A DNA stretch of 64,000 nucleotides from Prevotella communis (GCF_022024115.1 NZ_CP091792.1:3472001-3536000), one strand, 5' to 3'; positions 1 through 9,136 are shown, numbered from the stretch's first letter. Notes: generated by a model not told the origin, from the sequence alone. Made by a program: numbers and translations.

Positions 1-1
1 C

Positions 2-517
2 ATTGTCTCTGTACAAAACGAGTGCAAGGAACTGCTTATCATCATGCAACAACAACCTGCAAAGCCCTTCACCGTCTATTGCGTCAACGACGATGCCGTA
101 TTCTCATACCATCCCTCATCCCTCATCCCTCATCCTTCATCCTTCATCCCTCATCCCTCATCCTTCCTCTACGAGCCCAATGCCTCTATCATGAAGGCTG
201 GCTGTTTTGCTGAGATAGAACAGGCATTCGAGGTTAGCCAGTTGGCGCCCAACAGTCACCTGTTTGCCTCAGACCAGGTCATCGAAGATTTCCCTGGAAG
301 GAAATTCCGCGTCACCGCTGTCACCTCGATGAACAAACAAGAGTTGAAACAAGCGCTGAGAGATATCCGTCAGGCCAATATCTCCGTACGTAATTTCCCC
401 ATGTCCGTTGCCGACCTCCGTAAACGCCTGAAACTAAGTGAGGGTGGCAACGACTATATCTTCGCTACCACCCTCACAGAAGGAAAAAAGGTGCTGATCA
501 TCTGTCAGCACCTCTAA
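2..517 (+). CDS. SAM-dependent methyltransferase with THUMP-like C-terminal domain (5' end missing)
   Basis: The reading frame is open from the first bases of the window, so only the last ~171 residues are present. The tail (YEPNASIMKAGCF, APNSHLF, EDFPGRKFRV, NFPMSVADLRKRL, YIFATT) matches my memory of the C-terminal THUMP-like domain of Bacteroidetes class I methyltransferases of about 390 residues; the catalytic Rossmann part would lie upstream. The region just before YEPNAS is unusual: eight 7-bp units (positions 110-165) encode a HPSSLIP-type heptapeptide repeat in place of the usual linker. The last codons also form the hairpin that can terminate the convergent OmpA gene. Family assignment is fairly firm; the substrate is unknown. 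Confidence 0.75.
   Translation: MVSVQNECKELLIIMQQQPAKPFTVYCVNDDAVFSYHPSSLIPHPSSFIPHPSSFLYEPNASIMKAGCFAEIEQAFEVSQLAPNSHLFASDQVIEDFPGRKFRVTAVTSMNKQELKQALRDIRQANISVRNFPMSVADLRKRLKLSEGGNDYIFATTLTEGKKVLIICQHL
110..165 (+). repeat. Heptanucleotide tandem repeat inside a coding region (8 units)
   Basis: Eight contiguous 7-bp units, CATCCCT or CATCCTT, run without interruption through the methyltransferase-like gene. All three forward frames stay open across the array. Because 7 is not a multiple of 3, gain or loss of one unit would shift the frame of the downstream domain, while three units equal seven residues. Confidence 0.9.
484..513 (-). terminator. Rho-independent terminator of the OmpA-like gene, inside the convergent CDS
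   Basis: AGGTGCTGA (489-497) pairs with TCAGCACCT (505-513) around a 7-nt loop; read leftward the stem is followed by six T. It lies 14 bp beyond the OmpA stop codon and within the final codons of the opposing methyltransferase gene, so the two genes share this DNA. Confidence 0.75.
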
Positions 518-526
518 GAAAATATA

Positions 527-1726
527 TTACTTGATTTCTTCCTGAATCTGCACCTCGCGGGTCTTGGTCTTCTGCACTTTCTTGGTGCTCTGCTTCTCAA
601 CCTCTACCTCAACCATCTCAGTGGTTGTGATGCGGAAGGTACCCTCACCAGTCACGATAACACAACGGTTCTTATCGTTCTCCTCGAAAGGCTGAACGGT
701 GTCACCCTTTGAGTCGGTCTTCAGGCGCTTTGCATCCAGTCCGTACTGCTCAACCAGCTTCTTAGCCACATCGTCAGCACGCTGCTTAGCGTATTTCTTA
801 TTCATCTTAGCAGAGCCAGTACCCTTATCAGCATAACCCGTAACGGTAAACATTGCGTCGTCGCTGCACTTCATCAGCTCAGCCACCTTCTTGATAGCCT
901 CATCAATACCGCTGGCTGCGTTGGCATCGCTCTCACGAATCTTGAAGAAGATAGCCTCATTCATCTTCATATGCTTAGTCTCAGTCTTTGTCTTGGGCTG
1001 CTTCTCCTTCACCTTGATGGTGATAGGCTCATCGACCTCGAAGGTGTCAATCACCTCGATAGTCTTGGTCACATAGCGTGGAGCTGCCTTCTTATGACCG
1101 AAACGGAAGTTCAGGCCCAGCATAGCAGTGAACATCCAATCGTCTTTATCATTGGTCTTCGAGTTAAAACGGTCGTCCAGTGAGTTGGCATTAACTTCCA
1201 GAGACACGCCAAAGGGTTTAGCCTGATTGGTCTCCAGACGCAAACCGGCACGCAGGTTGTGACCCAGGCGATTCTTATCCCATGCCAAAGGCATTGTGTT
1301 AGCAGGCAAGTTCAAATCCTTCAACTCATCATTATCCCATGCGTAGTTCAAACCTACACCACCCAACAGAATCACATTCAGGGCGTGGTCAGAACCCTTG
1401 CCAAAAAGGTTGGTCAGGTTTACCAACAAGTCCAAATCTGGAGTCACATACTTCCATTTGTAGTACTGCCCAGTAGATGCCAGACCACTCTTCGACTGCC
1501 ATGCGTTGACGTGCAGACGAGCACCGACAACGGGTGTGAAATAATGGCCAAACGACAGAGCTGCCGTAGGCGTGATCAGTTTGTCCATAGGAGCATTGGT
1601 GGAAGTCAGCTGTACACCACCCTGTGCTTCAATGAAGGAATACGAGGTCCACGTGTTGGTCTGAGCCTGTGCGGCACCAGCCATGAGCAGCGCTACAGCT
1701 GCAGTCAATAGGTTCTTGGTTTTCAT
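527..1726 (-). CDS. OmpA-family outer membrane protein
   Basis: 399 residues. A signal peptide ending near AAQA is followed by a predicted beta-barrel of roughly 200 residues with alternating aromatic strands (for example WDKNRLGHNLRAGLRLE and MFTAMLGLNFRFG). A short charged linker leads to an OmpA-type peptidoglycan-binding domain around residues 250-365 (VTGYADKGTGSAKMNKKYAKQRADDV, shown by the GYAD and KQRADDV motifs). A charged tail rich in K, E and V follows. Such proteins tether the outer membrane to the cell wall. It is monocistronic, with a promoter at 1766-1774 and a terminator in the convergent gene. The long charged tail after the OmpA domain is unusual. Confidence 0.85.
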   Translation of the reverse strand: MKTKNLLTAAVALLMAGAAQAQTNTWTSYSFIEAQGGVQLTSTNAPMDKLITPTAALSFGHYFTPVVGARLHVNAWQSKSGLASTGQYYKWKYVTPDLDLLVNLTNLFGKGSDHALNVILLGGVGLNYAWDNDELKDLNLPANTMPLAWDKNRLGHNLRAGLRLETNQAKPFGVSLEVNANSLDDRFNSKTNDKDDWMFTAMLGLNFRFGHKKAAPRYVTKTIEVIDTFEVDEPITIKVKEKQPKTKTETKHMKMNEAIFFKIRESDANAASGIDEAIKKVAELMKCSDDAMFTVTGYADKGTGSAKMNKKYAKQRADDVAKKLVEQYGLDAKRLKTDSKGDTVQPFEENDKNRCVIVTGEGTFRITTTEMVEVEVEKQSTKKVQKTKTREVQIQEEIK

Positions 1727-1765
1727 TACACTATAGGTTTGTTGTTAAAATTAGAATTTCTGCGT

Positions 1766-1774
1766 GCAAAGATA
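1766..1774 (-). promoter_or_regulatory. Promoter -7 element for the OmpA-like gene
   Basis: Read leftward this is TATCTTTGC, the Bacteroidetes -7 element, about 40 bp before the ATG at 1726. Confidence 0.6.
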
Positions 1775-1847
1775 ATAAATAATCTTGAAATGGCAAGAAA
1801 AGTTGCTAAAAATCCTTTTTTTATGTTGATATATCACGAAAAATTGC

Positions 1848-1855
1848 TACCTTTG
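1848..1855 (+). promoter_or_regulatory. Promoter -7 element for the GNAT-parE operon
   Basis: TACCTTTG, with a TTG about 20 bp upstream (1825-1827), lies 28 bp before the start codon at 1883. Confidence 0.6.
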
Positions 1856-1882
1856 TGCATTATTTAACAAAAAACCGTAAAA

Positions 1883-3037
1883 ATGTCATCTATAGAGATT
1901 AAGCGTGTGACCGACAAGCGCGGTCTAGACACCTTTATTCAGTTGCATTATGATCTGTATCGTGGAAATCAATTTGATGCACCCAACCTGTACAGAGATG
2001 AAGTGAATACGCTGAGTCGTGACAAGAACTCGGCCTTTGATTTCTGTGAGGCAGAATATTTTCTGGCTTATCGCGACGGAAAGGTAGTAGGTCGCGTGGC
2101 TGCCATCATCAATCACAGATACAACGAGCAGTGGCAGCGCCCCTGCGTCCGTTTTGGCTGGCTGGACCTCATTGACGATGCAGAGGTGATGCGTGCCTTG
2201 CTGAATGCCGTAGAGGAATACGGTAAGCAAAAGGGCATGAAGGAAATCATCGGTCCGCTGGGCTTCACGGATATGGATCCAGAGGGTATGCTAACTTACG
2301 GTTTCGACCAGCTCGGCACCATGGCTACCCTGTATAATTATGAATACTATCCCCGTCTGATGGAGCAGATGGAGGGCTACGAGAAAGATAACGACTACGT
2401 TGAGTATAAGGTCTTTGTACCTGAGAGCGGCATGCCCGAAAAGATGAAACGCGTGGCAGAGCTGACCATGGAGCGCTACAACCTGCACGTCAGGAAGTTG
2501 ACCAAACAGGACATCTTCGGTCCTGAGAAATATGGTCACCGTGTCTTCGAGGTTATCAACAAGACCTTCGGTCACCTTTACGGTTACTCTCAGATGTCGG
2601 AGAAACAGATAGACGAGTATGTGGATATGTACTTTAAGTTCATTGAACTGGATCTGATCTGCGTCATCGAGGACTGGAACACACCCAACCACGACTGTAT
2701 CGGCGTGGGTATCACCATTCCCTCGCTGACCAAGGCTTTGCAGAAATGCCGCAACGGCCGTCTCTGGCCTTTTGGCTGGTGGCACATCATCCGTGCCCTG
2801 AAGTTCAAGAAGACCGACGTTGTAGACTGTCTGCTTATTGGTGTACTTCCAGAATATCGTGCCAAGGGTGCCAACGCCCTCCTGTTCTACGACCTCATCC
2901 CCATCTATCAGAAGTACGGCTTCAAATGGGGCGAGACACACGTGGAGATGGAAACCAATGGCAAGGTACAGAGCCAGTGGATGTACTTCGATCACGAACA
3001 GCATAAACGCCGCAGGTGTTATAAAAAGCAACTATAA
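1883..3037 (+). CDS. GNAT-like N-acetyltransferase family protein
   Basis: 384 residues. The N-terminal ~60 residues and the segment [21 protein letters not shown] resemble the GNAT acyltransferase fold. Conserved-looking blocks are [15 protein letters not shown] and, near the C-terminus, [22 protein letters not shown], which looks like the acyl-CoA loop. I recall similar ~380-residue proteins in many Bacteroidales next to parE. The acceptor is unknown. Its TAA overlaps the parE ATG by one base (TAATG at 3035-3039), implying translational coupling. Confidence 0.65.
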   Translation: MSSIEIKRVTDKRGLDTFIQLHYDLYRGNQFDAPNLYRDEVNTLSRDKNSAFDFCEAEYFLAYRDGKVVGRVAAIINHRYNEQWQRPCVRFGWLDLIDDAEVMRALLNAVEEYGKQKGMKEIIGPLGFTDMDPEGMLTYGFDQLGTMATLYNYEYYPRLMEQMEGYEKDNDYVEYKVFVPESGMPEKMKRVAELTMERYNLHVRKLTKQDIFGPEKYGHRVFEVINKTFGHLYGYSQMSEKQIDEYVDMYFKFIELDLICVIEDWNTPNHDCIGVGITIPSLTKALQKCRNGRLWPFGWWHIIRALKFKKTDVVDCLLIGVLPEYRAKGANALLFYDLIPIYQKYGFKWGETHVEMETNGKVQSQWMYFDHEQHKRRRCYKKQL

Positions 3038-5028
3038 TGGCAGAAGAAAACAACCTCACAACAGTGGTCGACGGTTCTACCGTTGATTATAATGATGATA
3101 ATATCAGAACTCTGAGCGGTACGGAGCATATCCGCCTGCGTCCTGGTATGTATATCGGTAGACTGGGCGATGGCTCATTGGCAGAAGACGGTATCTACGT
3201 GTTGCTGAAGGAAGTTATCGACAACTCTATCGACGAGTTCAAGATGAAGGCTGGCGACCGCATTGAGATTAATGTGGACGACAACCTCCGCGTCTCTGTG
3301 CGCGACTATGGCCGAGGCATCCCTCAAGGTAAGATGATTGAAGCCGTCAGCGTGCTGAACACGGGTGGTAAGTACGACTCGAAAGCCTTTAAGAAGTCTA
3401 TCGGTCTGAATGGTGTCGGTGTGAAAGCCGTCAACGCGCTGAGCAGCCACTTCGAGGTACACTCCTATCGTGACGGACAGGTGCGCAAGGCTACCTTTGA
3501 AAAAGGTAAGCTGGTGACAGACACCACAGAACCCACCGACGACGAGAACGGCACATATATCTACTTCGAGCCCGATAACACGTTGTTTATCAACTACCAG
3601 TTCCACAATGATATTGTGGAGAACATGCTCCGCAACTATACCTACCTGAACACAGGACTGGCCATCATGTACAATGGCCGACGCATCCTCAGCCGCCATG
3701 GACTGGAAGACCTGCTGAAAGATCGCATGAGCGCTGATGCCCTCTACCCTATCATCCACTTGCAGGGCGAGGACATCGAGATAGCATTCACCCATGCCAA
3801 CCAGTATGGCGAGGAGTATTACTCTTTCGTCAATGGTCAGCACACCACGCAAGGCGGTACACACCAGAGTGCCTTCAAGGAACATATCGCCAAGACTATC
3901 AAGGAATTCTTCCAAAAGAACTTTGAGTATGGCGACATCCGTACAGGTATCGTGGCAGCTATCGCCCTGAACGTAGAGGAACCGATGTTCGAGAGTCAGA
4001 CGAAGATTAAGCTCGGTTCTCTCACCATGGCACCAATGCCTGCACAGGTCGATGCCGAACATCCCGCCCCACCAAGCATCAACAAGTATGTGGGCGACTT
4101 CATCAAGACGGAGGTGGACAACTACCTGCATAAAAATGCTGATGTGGCAGAGGTGATGATGCAGAAGATTCAGGAGAGCGAGAAAGAGCGCAAGGCGATG
4201 GCTGGTGTCACCAAACTGGCACGTGAGCGTGCAAAGAAGGCCAACCTGCACAACCGTAAGTTGCGCGACTGTCGTATCCACTACAGCGACACTAAAAACG
4301 ACCGCAAGGAGGAGTCGTGCATCTTCATCACTGAGGGTGACTCTGCCAGTGGTTCTATCACCAAGAGCCGTGATGTGAACACACAGGCCGTCTTCTCTCT
4401 GCGAGGAAAACCCCTGAACACCTTTGGTCTGACGAAGAAGGTGGTCTATGAGAACGAGGAGTTCAATTTGCTCCAGGCAGCCCTCGACATTGAGGAAGGC
4501 ATGGACACACTAAGATATAATAAGGTGATTGTGGCTACCGATGCCGATGTGGACGGTATGCATATCCGCCTGCTTATTATCACCTTCTTCCTGCAGTTCT
4601 TCCCAGAACTGATTCGTGAGGGCCATGTCTATGTGCTGCAGACGCCGCTGTTCCGCGTGCGCAACCGTCGCACGAAGATTCGCAACAAGCAGGTGCTGGC
4701 TGCAGAAGATGCCAAAGGCAAGAAGGGCGACTTCATCGTGCGCTACTGCTATAGTGAGGAAGAGCGCGTGAATGCCATCCGCGAGTTGGGTCCTGATCCA
4801 GAGATCACCCGATTCAAAGGTCTTGGCGAGATATCACCTGAGGAGTTTGCAGGCTTCATTGGTCCAGACATTCGCTTGGAACAGGTCACCCTGCACAAGA
4901 CTGACCAGGTGCAGAAACTACTGGAGTACTACATGGGTAAGAATACCATGGAGCGCCAGAACTTCATCATCGACAACCTGGTTATCGAGGAAGACAGACC
5001 TGAGGAAGAGGAAGACCTCATGGACTAG
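3037..5028 (+). CDS. parE: DNA topoisomerase IV subunit B
   Basis: 663 residues, a complete type IIA topoisomerase B subunit. The GHKL ATPase is shown by [31 protein letters not shown] and [12 protein letters not shown]. The TOPRIM domain is shown by [12 protein letters not shown] and [12 protein letters not shown], followed by [13 protein letters not shown]. The short form (~660 residues) and the opening [14 protein letters not shown] favour ParE over GyrB. It would decatenate chromosomes together with ParC, which is not in the window. It overlaps the upstream gene by one base and ends 17 bp before a strong bidirectional terminator. Confidence 0.9.
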   Translation: MAEENNLTTVVDGSTVDYNDDNIRTLSGTEHIRLRPGMYIGRLGDGSLAEDGIYVLLKEVIDNSIDEFKMKAGDRIEINVDDNLRVSVRDYGRGIPQGKMIEAVSVLNTGGKYDSKAFKKSIGLNGVGVKAVNALSSHFEVHSYRDGQVRKATFEKGKLVTDTTEPTDDENGTYIYFEPDNTLFINYQFHNDIVENMLRNYTYLNTGLAIMYNGRRILSRHGLEDLLKDRMSADALYPIIHLQGEDIEIAFTHANQYGEEYYSFVNGQHTTQGGTHQSAFKEHIAKTIKEFFQKNFEYGDIRTGIVAAIALNVEEPMFESQTKIKLGSLTMAPMPAQVDAEHPAPPSINKYVGDFIKTEVDNYLHKNADVAEVMMQKIQESEKERKAMAGVTKLARERAKKANLHNRKLRDCRIHYSDTKNDRKEESCIFITEGDSASGSITKSRDVNTQAVFSLRGKPLNTFGLTKKVVYENEEFNLLQAALDIEEGMDTLRYNKVIVATDADVDGMHIRLLIITFFLQFFPELIREGHVYVLQTPLFRVRNRRTKIRNKQVLAAEDAKGKKGDFIVRYCYSEEERVNAIRELGPDPEITRFKGLGEISPEEFAGFIGPDIRLEQVTLHKTDQVQKLLEYYMGKNTMERQNFIIDNLVIEEDRPEEEEDLMD

Positions 5029-5044
5029 AAACACAATAAACAGC

Positions 5045-5080
5045 AAGTGGCCTGTTTGGGAATTCCCAGACAGGCCACTT
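5045..5080. terminator. Bidirectional terminator between parE and the convergent lipoprotein gene
   Basis: AAGTGGCCTGT (5045-5055) pairs with ACAGGCCACTT (5070-5080); the inner TGGGAATTCCCA is also self-complementary. A T-run follows on the + strand. The outer stem is nearly the same as in the hairpin at 10923-10957. Confidence 0.85.
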
Positions 5081-5101
5081 TGTTTTTTGAAATCCAATTA
5101 C

Positions 5102-5929
5102 TTATTTATGATAGTTAGACTGGAAAGTCTTACGCCATACATCGGCACATTCGTTGGTAAGGAAATTGGTCTTCTGGATAGCTACGACAGCCTCAACAGT
5201 CAGCGTATCGTTGGCATGACTGTCAGCCACAGAGTCACAATAGCTGATAATCGTGTTGCTGCCATTTTCAGAATCTAGATACAGATTACCAAACATATCC
5301 TTGAAATGATCCTCGAAAACAGAGTGCAGGTCATAATACTTGGTAGAGATGGCACCAGAGGAAAGCGTGTCGGTCACCACAGTGTGCAGACCCACCAGCG
5401 TTTTCAGCGTGTTAAAAGTGGCTTCATAAACCTTTGTATCGAGCGAAGCCTGCTTTGTCTTCAGCGCCTTGTAGGCCTCGTCGTGGTTGGTGACGATAGA
5501 ATAAGTCACATAAGGTTTGGTAAGCGCCTGCCCCAGTTCGTAAGAACCGATAATCTCAGCCATCTCCGATTGTCCAGTCTCACTGTCAATACGATAGAGG
5601 TCGAACTTCATATAGATACTATTGGGCACCTTGTCCGCATACTCCTTCTTCACAGCCTCGCAGGCAGCTTTCATCAGGTCATCCTGCTTCTCAGAATAGT
5701 GCGTGTACACCGTGCCGTCGTACTTGATGGCCTGATTGAGCGCATCCAGCACTTCCTTCTCTTCCGTTGCGTTATAGAGGACCTGGTCAACGTATTGACT
5801 ACTTCTCTTGTCCAACGCAACCTGATACCTGTAAGTGGTTGGCGTATCCTCATCGCCACAGGCGGTAAACACTGCCGTTGTCATGACGCAGCATAGGAGA
5901 GCTGCGAGTGTCATCAAAAACTTTTTCAT
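5102..5929 (-). CDS. Hypothetical lipoprotein
   Basis: 275 residues. The N-terminus is a lipoprotein signal peptide with lipobox AVFTAC (Cys near residue 25), followed by an acidic DEDTPTT linker. The rest is soluble and mostly alpha/beta, with no motif I recognise. It is the last gene of a leftward set after xerD and the DUF3237 gene, 15 bp downstream of the latter. It probably sits on the outer membrane or in the periplasm; the function is unknown. Confidence 0.6.
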   Translation of the reverse strand: MKKFLMTLAALLCCVMTTAVFTACGDEDTPTTYRYQVALDKRSSQYVDQVLYNATEEKEVLDALNQAIKYDGTVYTHYSEKQDDLMKAACEAVKKEYADKVPNSIYMKFDLYRIDSETGQSEMAEIIGSYELGQALTKPYVTYSIVTNHDEAYKALKTKQASLDTKVYEATFNTLKTLVGLHTVVTDTLSSGAISTKYYDLHSVFEDHFKDMFGNLYLDSENGSNTIISYCDSVADSHANDTLTVEAVVAIQKTNFLTNECADVWRKTFQSNYHK

Positions 5930-5944
5930 TGTCTTATTAATATT

Positions 5945-6463
5945 TTATTTTACACGCCATACATTCAGCACTATGCCGTTGAAGCCCTGCGAGAACGAGG
6001 GAGCACAGAGGAACAGCGAGTTGTTCAGCCAGCCATACTTACTATCGGCAGGTGCCTCAAACTGAGGGGCACAGCGGAAATAGAACGAAGGCTTGCCGTC
6101 GGCATCCTTGGTGTTGGCAATGATACCACGATTACGCACATGGATATACACGCCGTCATCCGTCTTGATACAATAGATAGCCTCCAGCTCCGTACGTCCG
6201 TCGGCATTAGCCAACTGATAGTCGGCACCGCCACTGATAATCGTACCCTTGATACCAGGGCCCTCAAACGTGCCACCTGTGATAGGAATCACCGTGCGAC
6301 GCCCATGTTGCGTATTGTTGATACCAAAGGTCTCACCCAGCGTCACCTTCAGTTGCAAGGCAAACTCCAACTGGGGTGTGTCTTTAGGAGCCTCAACCTG
6401 CGCATGGATACCCAGCGCGAAAACAGCCATCAGGGCAGTCAGCAAAAATTTCTTGGTCATCAT
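5945..6463 (-). CDS. DUF3237 family exported protein
   Basis: 172 residues with a signal peptide ending at ALGIHAQ. The body (FALQLKVTLGETFGI, GRRTVIPITGGTFEGPGIKGTI, GGADYQL, DGVYIHVRNRGI) follows the DUF3237 pattern of small beta-barrel proteins. The biochemical role of the family is not known to me. It lies 26 bp downstream of xerD on the same strand. Confidence 0.75.
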   Translation of the reverse strand: MMTKKFLLTALMAVFALGIHAQVEAPKDTPQLEFALQLKVTLGETFGINNTQHGRRTVIPITGGTFEGPGIKGTIISGGADYQLANADGRTELEAIYCIKTDDGVYIHVRNRGIIANTKDADGKPSFYFRCAPQFEAPADSKYGWLNNSLFLCAPSFSQGFNGIVLNVWRVK

Positions 6464-6489
6464 AGTTAATGGTTTTTTAATAGATATGA

Positions 6490-7395
6490 TTAATGAATAA
6501 TATTTCTTGGATGATGATTAAGCACCTCGTCACGCAGGGTCTGCATGGACATGTGGGTGTATATCTCCGTGGTGCCTATGCTCTCGTGGCCCAGCAGAGC
6601 CTGAATGACACGCAGGTCGGCACCACCTTCCAATAGCGCCGTAGCAAAGGAGTGGCGCAGGGTGTGGGGCGAGATGGTTTTCTTGATGCCAGCCTCCTCG
6701 GCCTGTGTCTTCAGCATGATGAGTACCATCACTCGCGTGAGATGTGCCCCTCGGCGGTTCAGGAAGACATAATCCTCCTCGCCAGGCTTTATCTTCAGCG
6801 AGTTGCGCCAGGGCAGATAGTTCTCTATCTCCCTCAGAGCTGTATTAGAGATCGGCACCAGGCGCTCCTTGGAACCCTTGCCAAGGATACGCAGATAGCG
6901 CTCGTCGGCATAGAGTTGCGACCATTTCAGATTCACCAGCTCCGACACACGCAGTCCGCAGGAGAAGAGCACCTCGATAATAGCCCTGTTTCTGTGGCCC
7001 TCAGGTTTTGACAGGTCGATAGAGTCTTTCAACTGGTCCACCTCCTGAGGCGTCAGGAACTCAGGCAGATGTTCGCCCAGCACAGGCGACTCCAGCAGTT
7101 CGGTGGGGTCGTTATCCATATAGCCATCCATCACAAGGAAGCGATAGAACGAGCGTACCCCACTCAGTATGCGGCATTGTGAGCGCGGACCTATGCCCAC
7201 ATCGTGCAGTCCGGCAGCAAAAGTCTGCAGGTCCGACAGTTCCACATCCGTCACCCGTTTCCCCTCATGACCCAGGAAGACAAGCAACTTATCCAGGTCG
7301 AGGGCATACGCCTCCAACGTATTCGGCGACACGCTGCGCTGCAGGCGCAGGTAGCGCAGATAGTCCTTCCTGATTTTACTTGTCTGTTCGTCCAT
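6490..7395 (-). CDS. xerD: Site-specific tyrosine recombinase XerD
   Basis: 301 residues, the usual XerC/D length. An N-terminal SAM-like core-binding domain (residues 5-95) precedes the catalytic domain. The active-site set is visible: Arg149 in CGLRVSEL, Lys173 in GKGSKER, His244 and Arg247 in HTLRHSFA, His270 in LGHESIGTTE, and nucleophile Tyr279 in IYTHMS. It would resolve chromosome dimers at dif and could be used by integrating elements. It is first in a leftward operon with two exported proteins of unknown role. XerC is the alternative, but the PEFLT linker and overall pattern favour XerD. Confidence 0.85.
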   Translation of the reverse strand: MDEQTSKIRKDYLRYLRLQRSVSPNTLEAYALDLDKLLVFLGHEGKRVTDVELSDLQTFAAGLHDVGIGPRSQCRILSGVRSFYRFLVMDGYMDNDPTELLESPVLGEHLPEFLTPQEVDQLKDSIDLSKPEGHRNRAIIEVLFSCGLRVSELVNLKWSQLYADERYLRILGKGSKERLVPISNTALREIENYLPWRNSLKIKPGEEDYVFLNRRGAHLTRVMVLIMLKTQAEEAGIKKTISPHTLRHSFATALLEGGADLRVIQALLGHESIGTTEIYTHMSMQTLRDEVLNHHPRNIIH

Positions 7396-7413
7396 TGGTT
7401 TCCTGTTAAGGCT

Positions 7414-7422
7414 GCAAATATA
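7414..7422 (-). promoter_or_regulatory. Promoter -7 element for the xerD operon
   Basis: Leftward TATATTTGC, 19 bp before the xerD start. Confidence 0.55.
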
Positions 7423-7467
7423 CGTACTTTTTCTGAAATGAACGAATAAATTTGGTATTTCTCTTGT

Positions 7468-7500
7468 TTTGACCTATGTCAAAGTGTTGACAAGCGTCAA
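7468..7500. promoter_or_regulatory. Two tandem Crp/Fnr-type dyads
   Basis: TTTGAC-CTAT-GTCAAA (7468-7483) and TTGAC-AAGC-GTCAA (7487-7500) are perfect inverted repeats with 4-bp centres, spaced 18 bp centre to centre. The second is centred 68.5 bp upstream of the -7 box at 7562. This half-site geometry is typical of Crp/Fnr-family operators. They lie between the divergent xerD and small-peptide promoters and could serve either. Confidence 0.6.
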
Positions 7501-7561
7501 ATAAAATAACTTTTTCTTTCGAAAATAGCGCCAAAGAGATACAACGTATCAGAAAGTGTCG

Positions 7562-7570
7562 TACCTTTGC
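7562..7570 (+). promoter_or_regulatory. Promoter -7 element for a small-peptide transcript
   Basis: TACCTTTGC. It overlaps the ATG of a longer 72-residue reading frame at 7567, which therefore should not be fully transcribed, and leaves a leader of about 90 nt before the ATG at 7667. Confidence 0.65.
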
Positions 7571-7666
7571 ATCGTCAAAAGGATAACAGAGCTCCAAAGA
7601 GAGGAGCTATAACAAAAAGACAGGATAACATATTAAGAATTAAAAAGTTAGAGAAAGGGAAAGATT

Positions 7667-7759
7667 ATGACGTTGACATTTATTTCACTGGCCGTAGAGG
7701 CTGTAGCAGCCATCGAGGCAATGTACATCTGCAAGAATGCAAAGATGTTTTTAAAGTAA
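7667..7759 (+). CDS. Putative 30-residue membrane peptide
   Basis: A 30-codon frame, starting MTLTFISLAVEAVAAIEAM and ending KNAKMFLK, is preceded by the purine-rich GAGAAAGGGAAAG. The first ~22 residues are hydrophobic, enough for one membrane span, with a positively charged end. It has its own promoter (7562) and terminator (7793-7822), and no other gene lies between them. The arrangement matches that of the 31-residue peptide gene at 42929-43024. I do not recognise the family. It could instead be a small RNA. Confidence 0.45.
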   Translation: MTLTFISLAVEAVAAIEAMYICKNAKMFLK

Positions 7760-7792
7760 GAAAAAGAGAAAGTGTAGAATCATAAAAAATGA

Positions 7793-7822
7793 AATCCGCA
7801 AGCTCAGCAGAGCCTGCGGATT
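7793..7822. terminator. Terminator between the small-peptide gene and the convergent gene
   Basis: AATCCGCA (7793-7800) pairs with TGCGGATT (7815-7822), with an inner GCTC/GAGC; an A-run precedes and a T-rich stretch follows, so it can work in both directions. Confidence 0.75.
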
Positions 7823-7830
7823 ATTATTTT

Positions 7831-8964
7831 CTAGAAGTGGAACCGGCCGGATAGCATGAGGCAGAATTGCCGAATACCATCGAAGCCGTCAAGCTGCTTA
7901 ATATTTTCTGGACGGGACACGTTGGCAAATGGCCTTAGGAGGTCTATGCCCACCCCCGCAGTCTCTGATACCTTATACTCAAGTCCGAATGAGACCCTTC
8001 CTCCATAGCCAAATTCTGAATTATCGCCGTACAAGCTATAGGCCAGACCTAAACCAAAATATGCATCTATACTTAATCTGCTATCGAGGTCACCTCCAAT
8101 CACAAAACAGGGACCAGCATATAATAATGTGTAACCAGATGCATTAAAAAGAGGTGCCTTCTCTACATCTGCATAGCTGAAATAAAAATCACCTCCGAAT
8201 CCGTATGCTTTATAACCTTTATTCGTAAATGACAGAGATAAAGCATAACCCTGCTTGAATGAGCCCGAGTTGTCCGAATCAGAGGTTGTCCATGCTGGAC
8301 CTATGCTTAGTTTAAACATACCGCCGAGAGGATCTTCTTCTTTCGTTGAATTTGCGCTATACTCATCTTCCTTCTGCATCAGTTCCGCCTGTAATTCTCT
8401 CTCTCTTTCCATAGTCTCATAGGCCTCTGGATCAGCATTATAGATAGAATCACGCTTCAGATATACGGGTTTCAGTCTTTCCTCCTCTGCAACCTTTGCC
8501 GTTTCCTGTTGCTGGGCTATTTCCTGCTGCTCTTTATCGCCCATCTGTTTTACATCCGCAGGCTTTCTGGATATCGGCATGTGCTGCAATTGCTTCACAC
8601 GATTGGCCGAGAGTGTCAGGGAGTCTATAATCTTATCGTTTGTATAGGCTATCGTACCCTTCAGACGGTTCTCCTTGATTTCACGATTATCAACCACCAA
8701 TACGTTTCCGCCCCTATGAGCTGCCTCCGTCACAGCAAGGTCTATGGCTCTGGCATATTGTTCTCTTAATGAGGTTTTCTTTCCGTCAATAGTCACCTGA
8801 CCGATGGCTTTGGCTGTTTCTGGCACATTGTCCTTAGGGCCATAAATCATGACCTTGTTTGTAGGTTGCGCCTGAAAGTCATTCGTCAGCATCTCGGATG
8901 TTACCTTGGGAGCACAGCTCACCATCGTGGCAGCCATCATTGTAAAAAGAAGGTATTTTTTCAT
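7831..8964 (-). CDS. Lipoprotein with C-terminal beta-barrel-like region, unknown function
   Basis: The Met at 8964 is preferred because it directly begins a lipoprotein signal (KKYLLFTMMAATMVSC, Cys at residue 17); an upstream ATG at 9006 overlaps the promoter. 377 residues. Residues ~20-115 form a small alpha/beta domain (KVMIYGPKDNV, AIGQVTIDG, GGNVLVVDNREI). Residues ~130-220 are charged and likely helical. The last ~150 residues have outer-membrane strand patterns (YALSLSFTNKGYKAYGFGG, VSFGLEYKV) and end in GRFHF, with a terminal Phe as in barrels. I cannot name a family. Confidence 0.55.
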   Translation of the reverse strand: MKKYLLFTMMAATMVSCAPKVTSEMLTNDFQAQPTNKVMIYGPKDNVPETAKAIGQVTIDGKKTSLREQYARAIDLAVTEAAHRGGNVLVVDNREIKENRLKGTIAYTNDKIIDSLTLSANRVKQLQHMPISRKPADVKQMGDKEQQEIAQQQETAKVAEEERLKPVYLKRDSIYNADPEAYETMERERELQAELMQKEDEYSANSTKEEDPLGGMFKLSIGPAWTTSDSDNSGSFKQGYALSLSFTNKGYKAYGFGGDFYFSYADVEKAPLFNASGYTLLYAGPCFVIGGDLDSRLSIDAYFGLGLAYSLYGDNSEFGYGGRVSFGLEYKVSETAGVGIDLLRPFANVSRPENIKQLDGFDGIRQFCLMLSGRFHF

Positions 8965-9005
8965 AATCTCTATGGTTGTTAATTGCGTATTCTTATTCAA
9001 GCGCA

Positions 9006-9013
9006 CAAAGGTA
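9006..9013 (-). promoter_or_regulatory. Promoter -7 element for the gene at 7831-8964
   Basis: Leftward TACCTTTG, about 41 bp upstream of the chosen ATG. It supports the downstream start, since the longer start at 9006 falls within this element. Confidence 0.6.
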
Positions 9014-9089
9014 CAAAGATTATTTGAAAGGGCATAGGAATAATTGAAAAAAAATTCACTTTATCATTGGCTGTTTACAAGAAAAGAAG

Positions 9090-9098
9090 TACCTTTGC
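9090..9098 (+). promoter_or_regulatory. Promoter for the InlB-repeat lipoprotein gene
   Basis: TACCTTTGC with a TTGG (9067-9070) about 20 bp upstream. It lies downstream of the ATG at 9044, so the real start should be 9137. Confidence 0.65.
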
Positions 9099-9136
9099 AC
9101 GCAACTAGATTGTTTTTACTGATAATATCAAAAAAG

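Noticed and set aside
3175..4281. 368-codon reverse frame opposite parE
   Set aside because: It is a shadow of the conserved parE gene; the translation is rich in His, Val and Leu with no domain.
7567..7785. 72-residue forward reading frame
   Set aside because: Its ATG lies within the -7 promoter element, its composition is basic and low in hydrophobic order, and a better-supported 30-codon frame lies in another phase.
9044..9136. N-terminal extension of the InlB-repeat lipoprotein
   Set aside because: The promoter -7 box is at 9090-9098 and a perfect lipoprotein signal starts at 9137.
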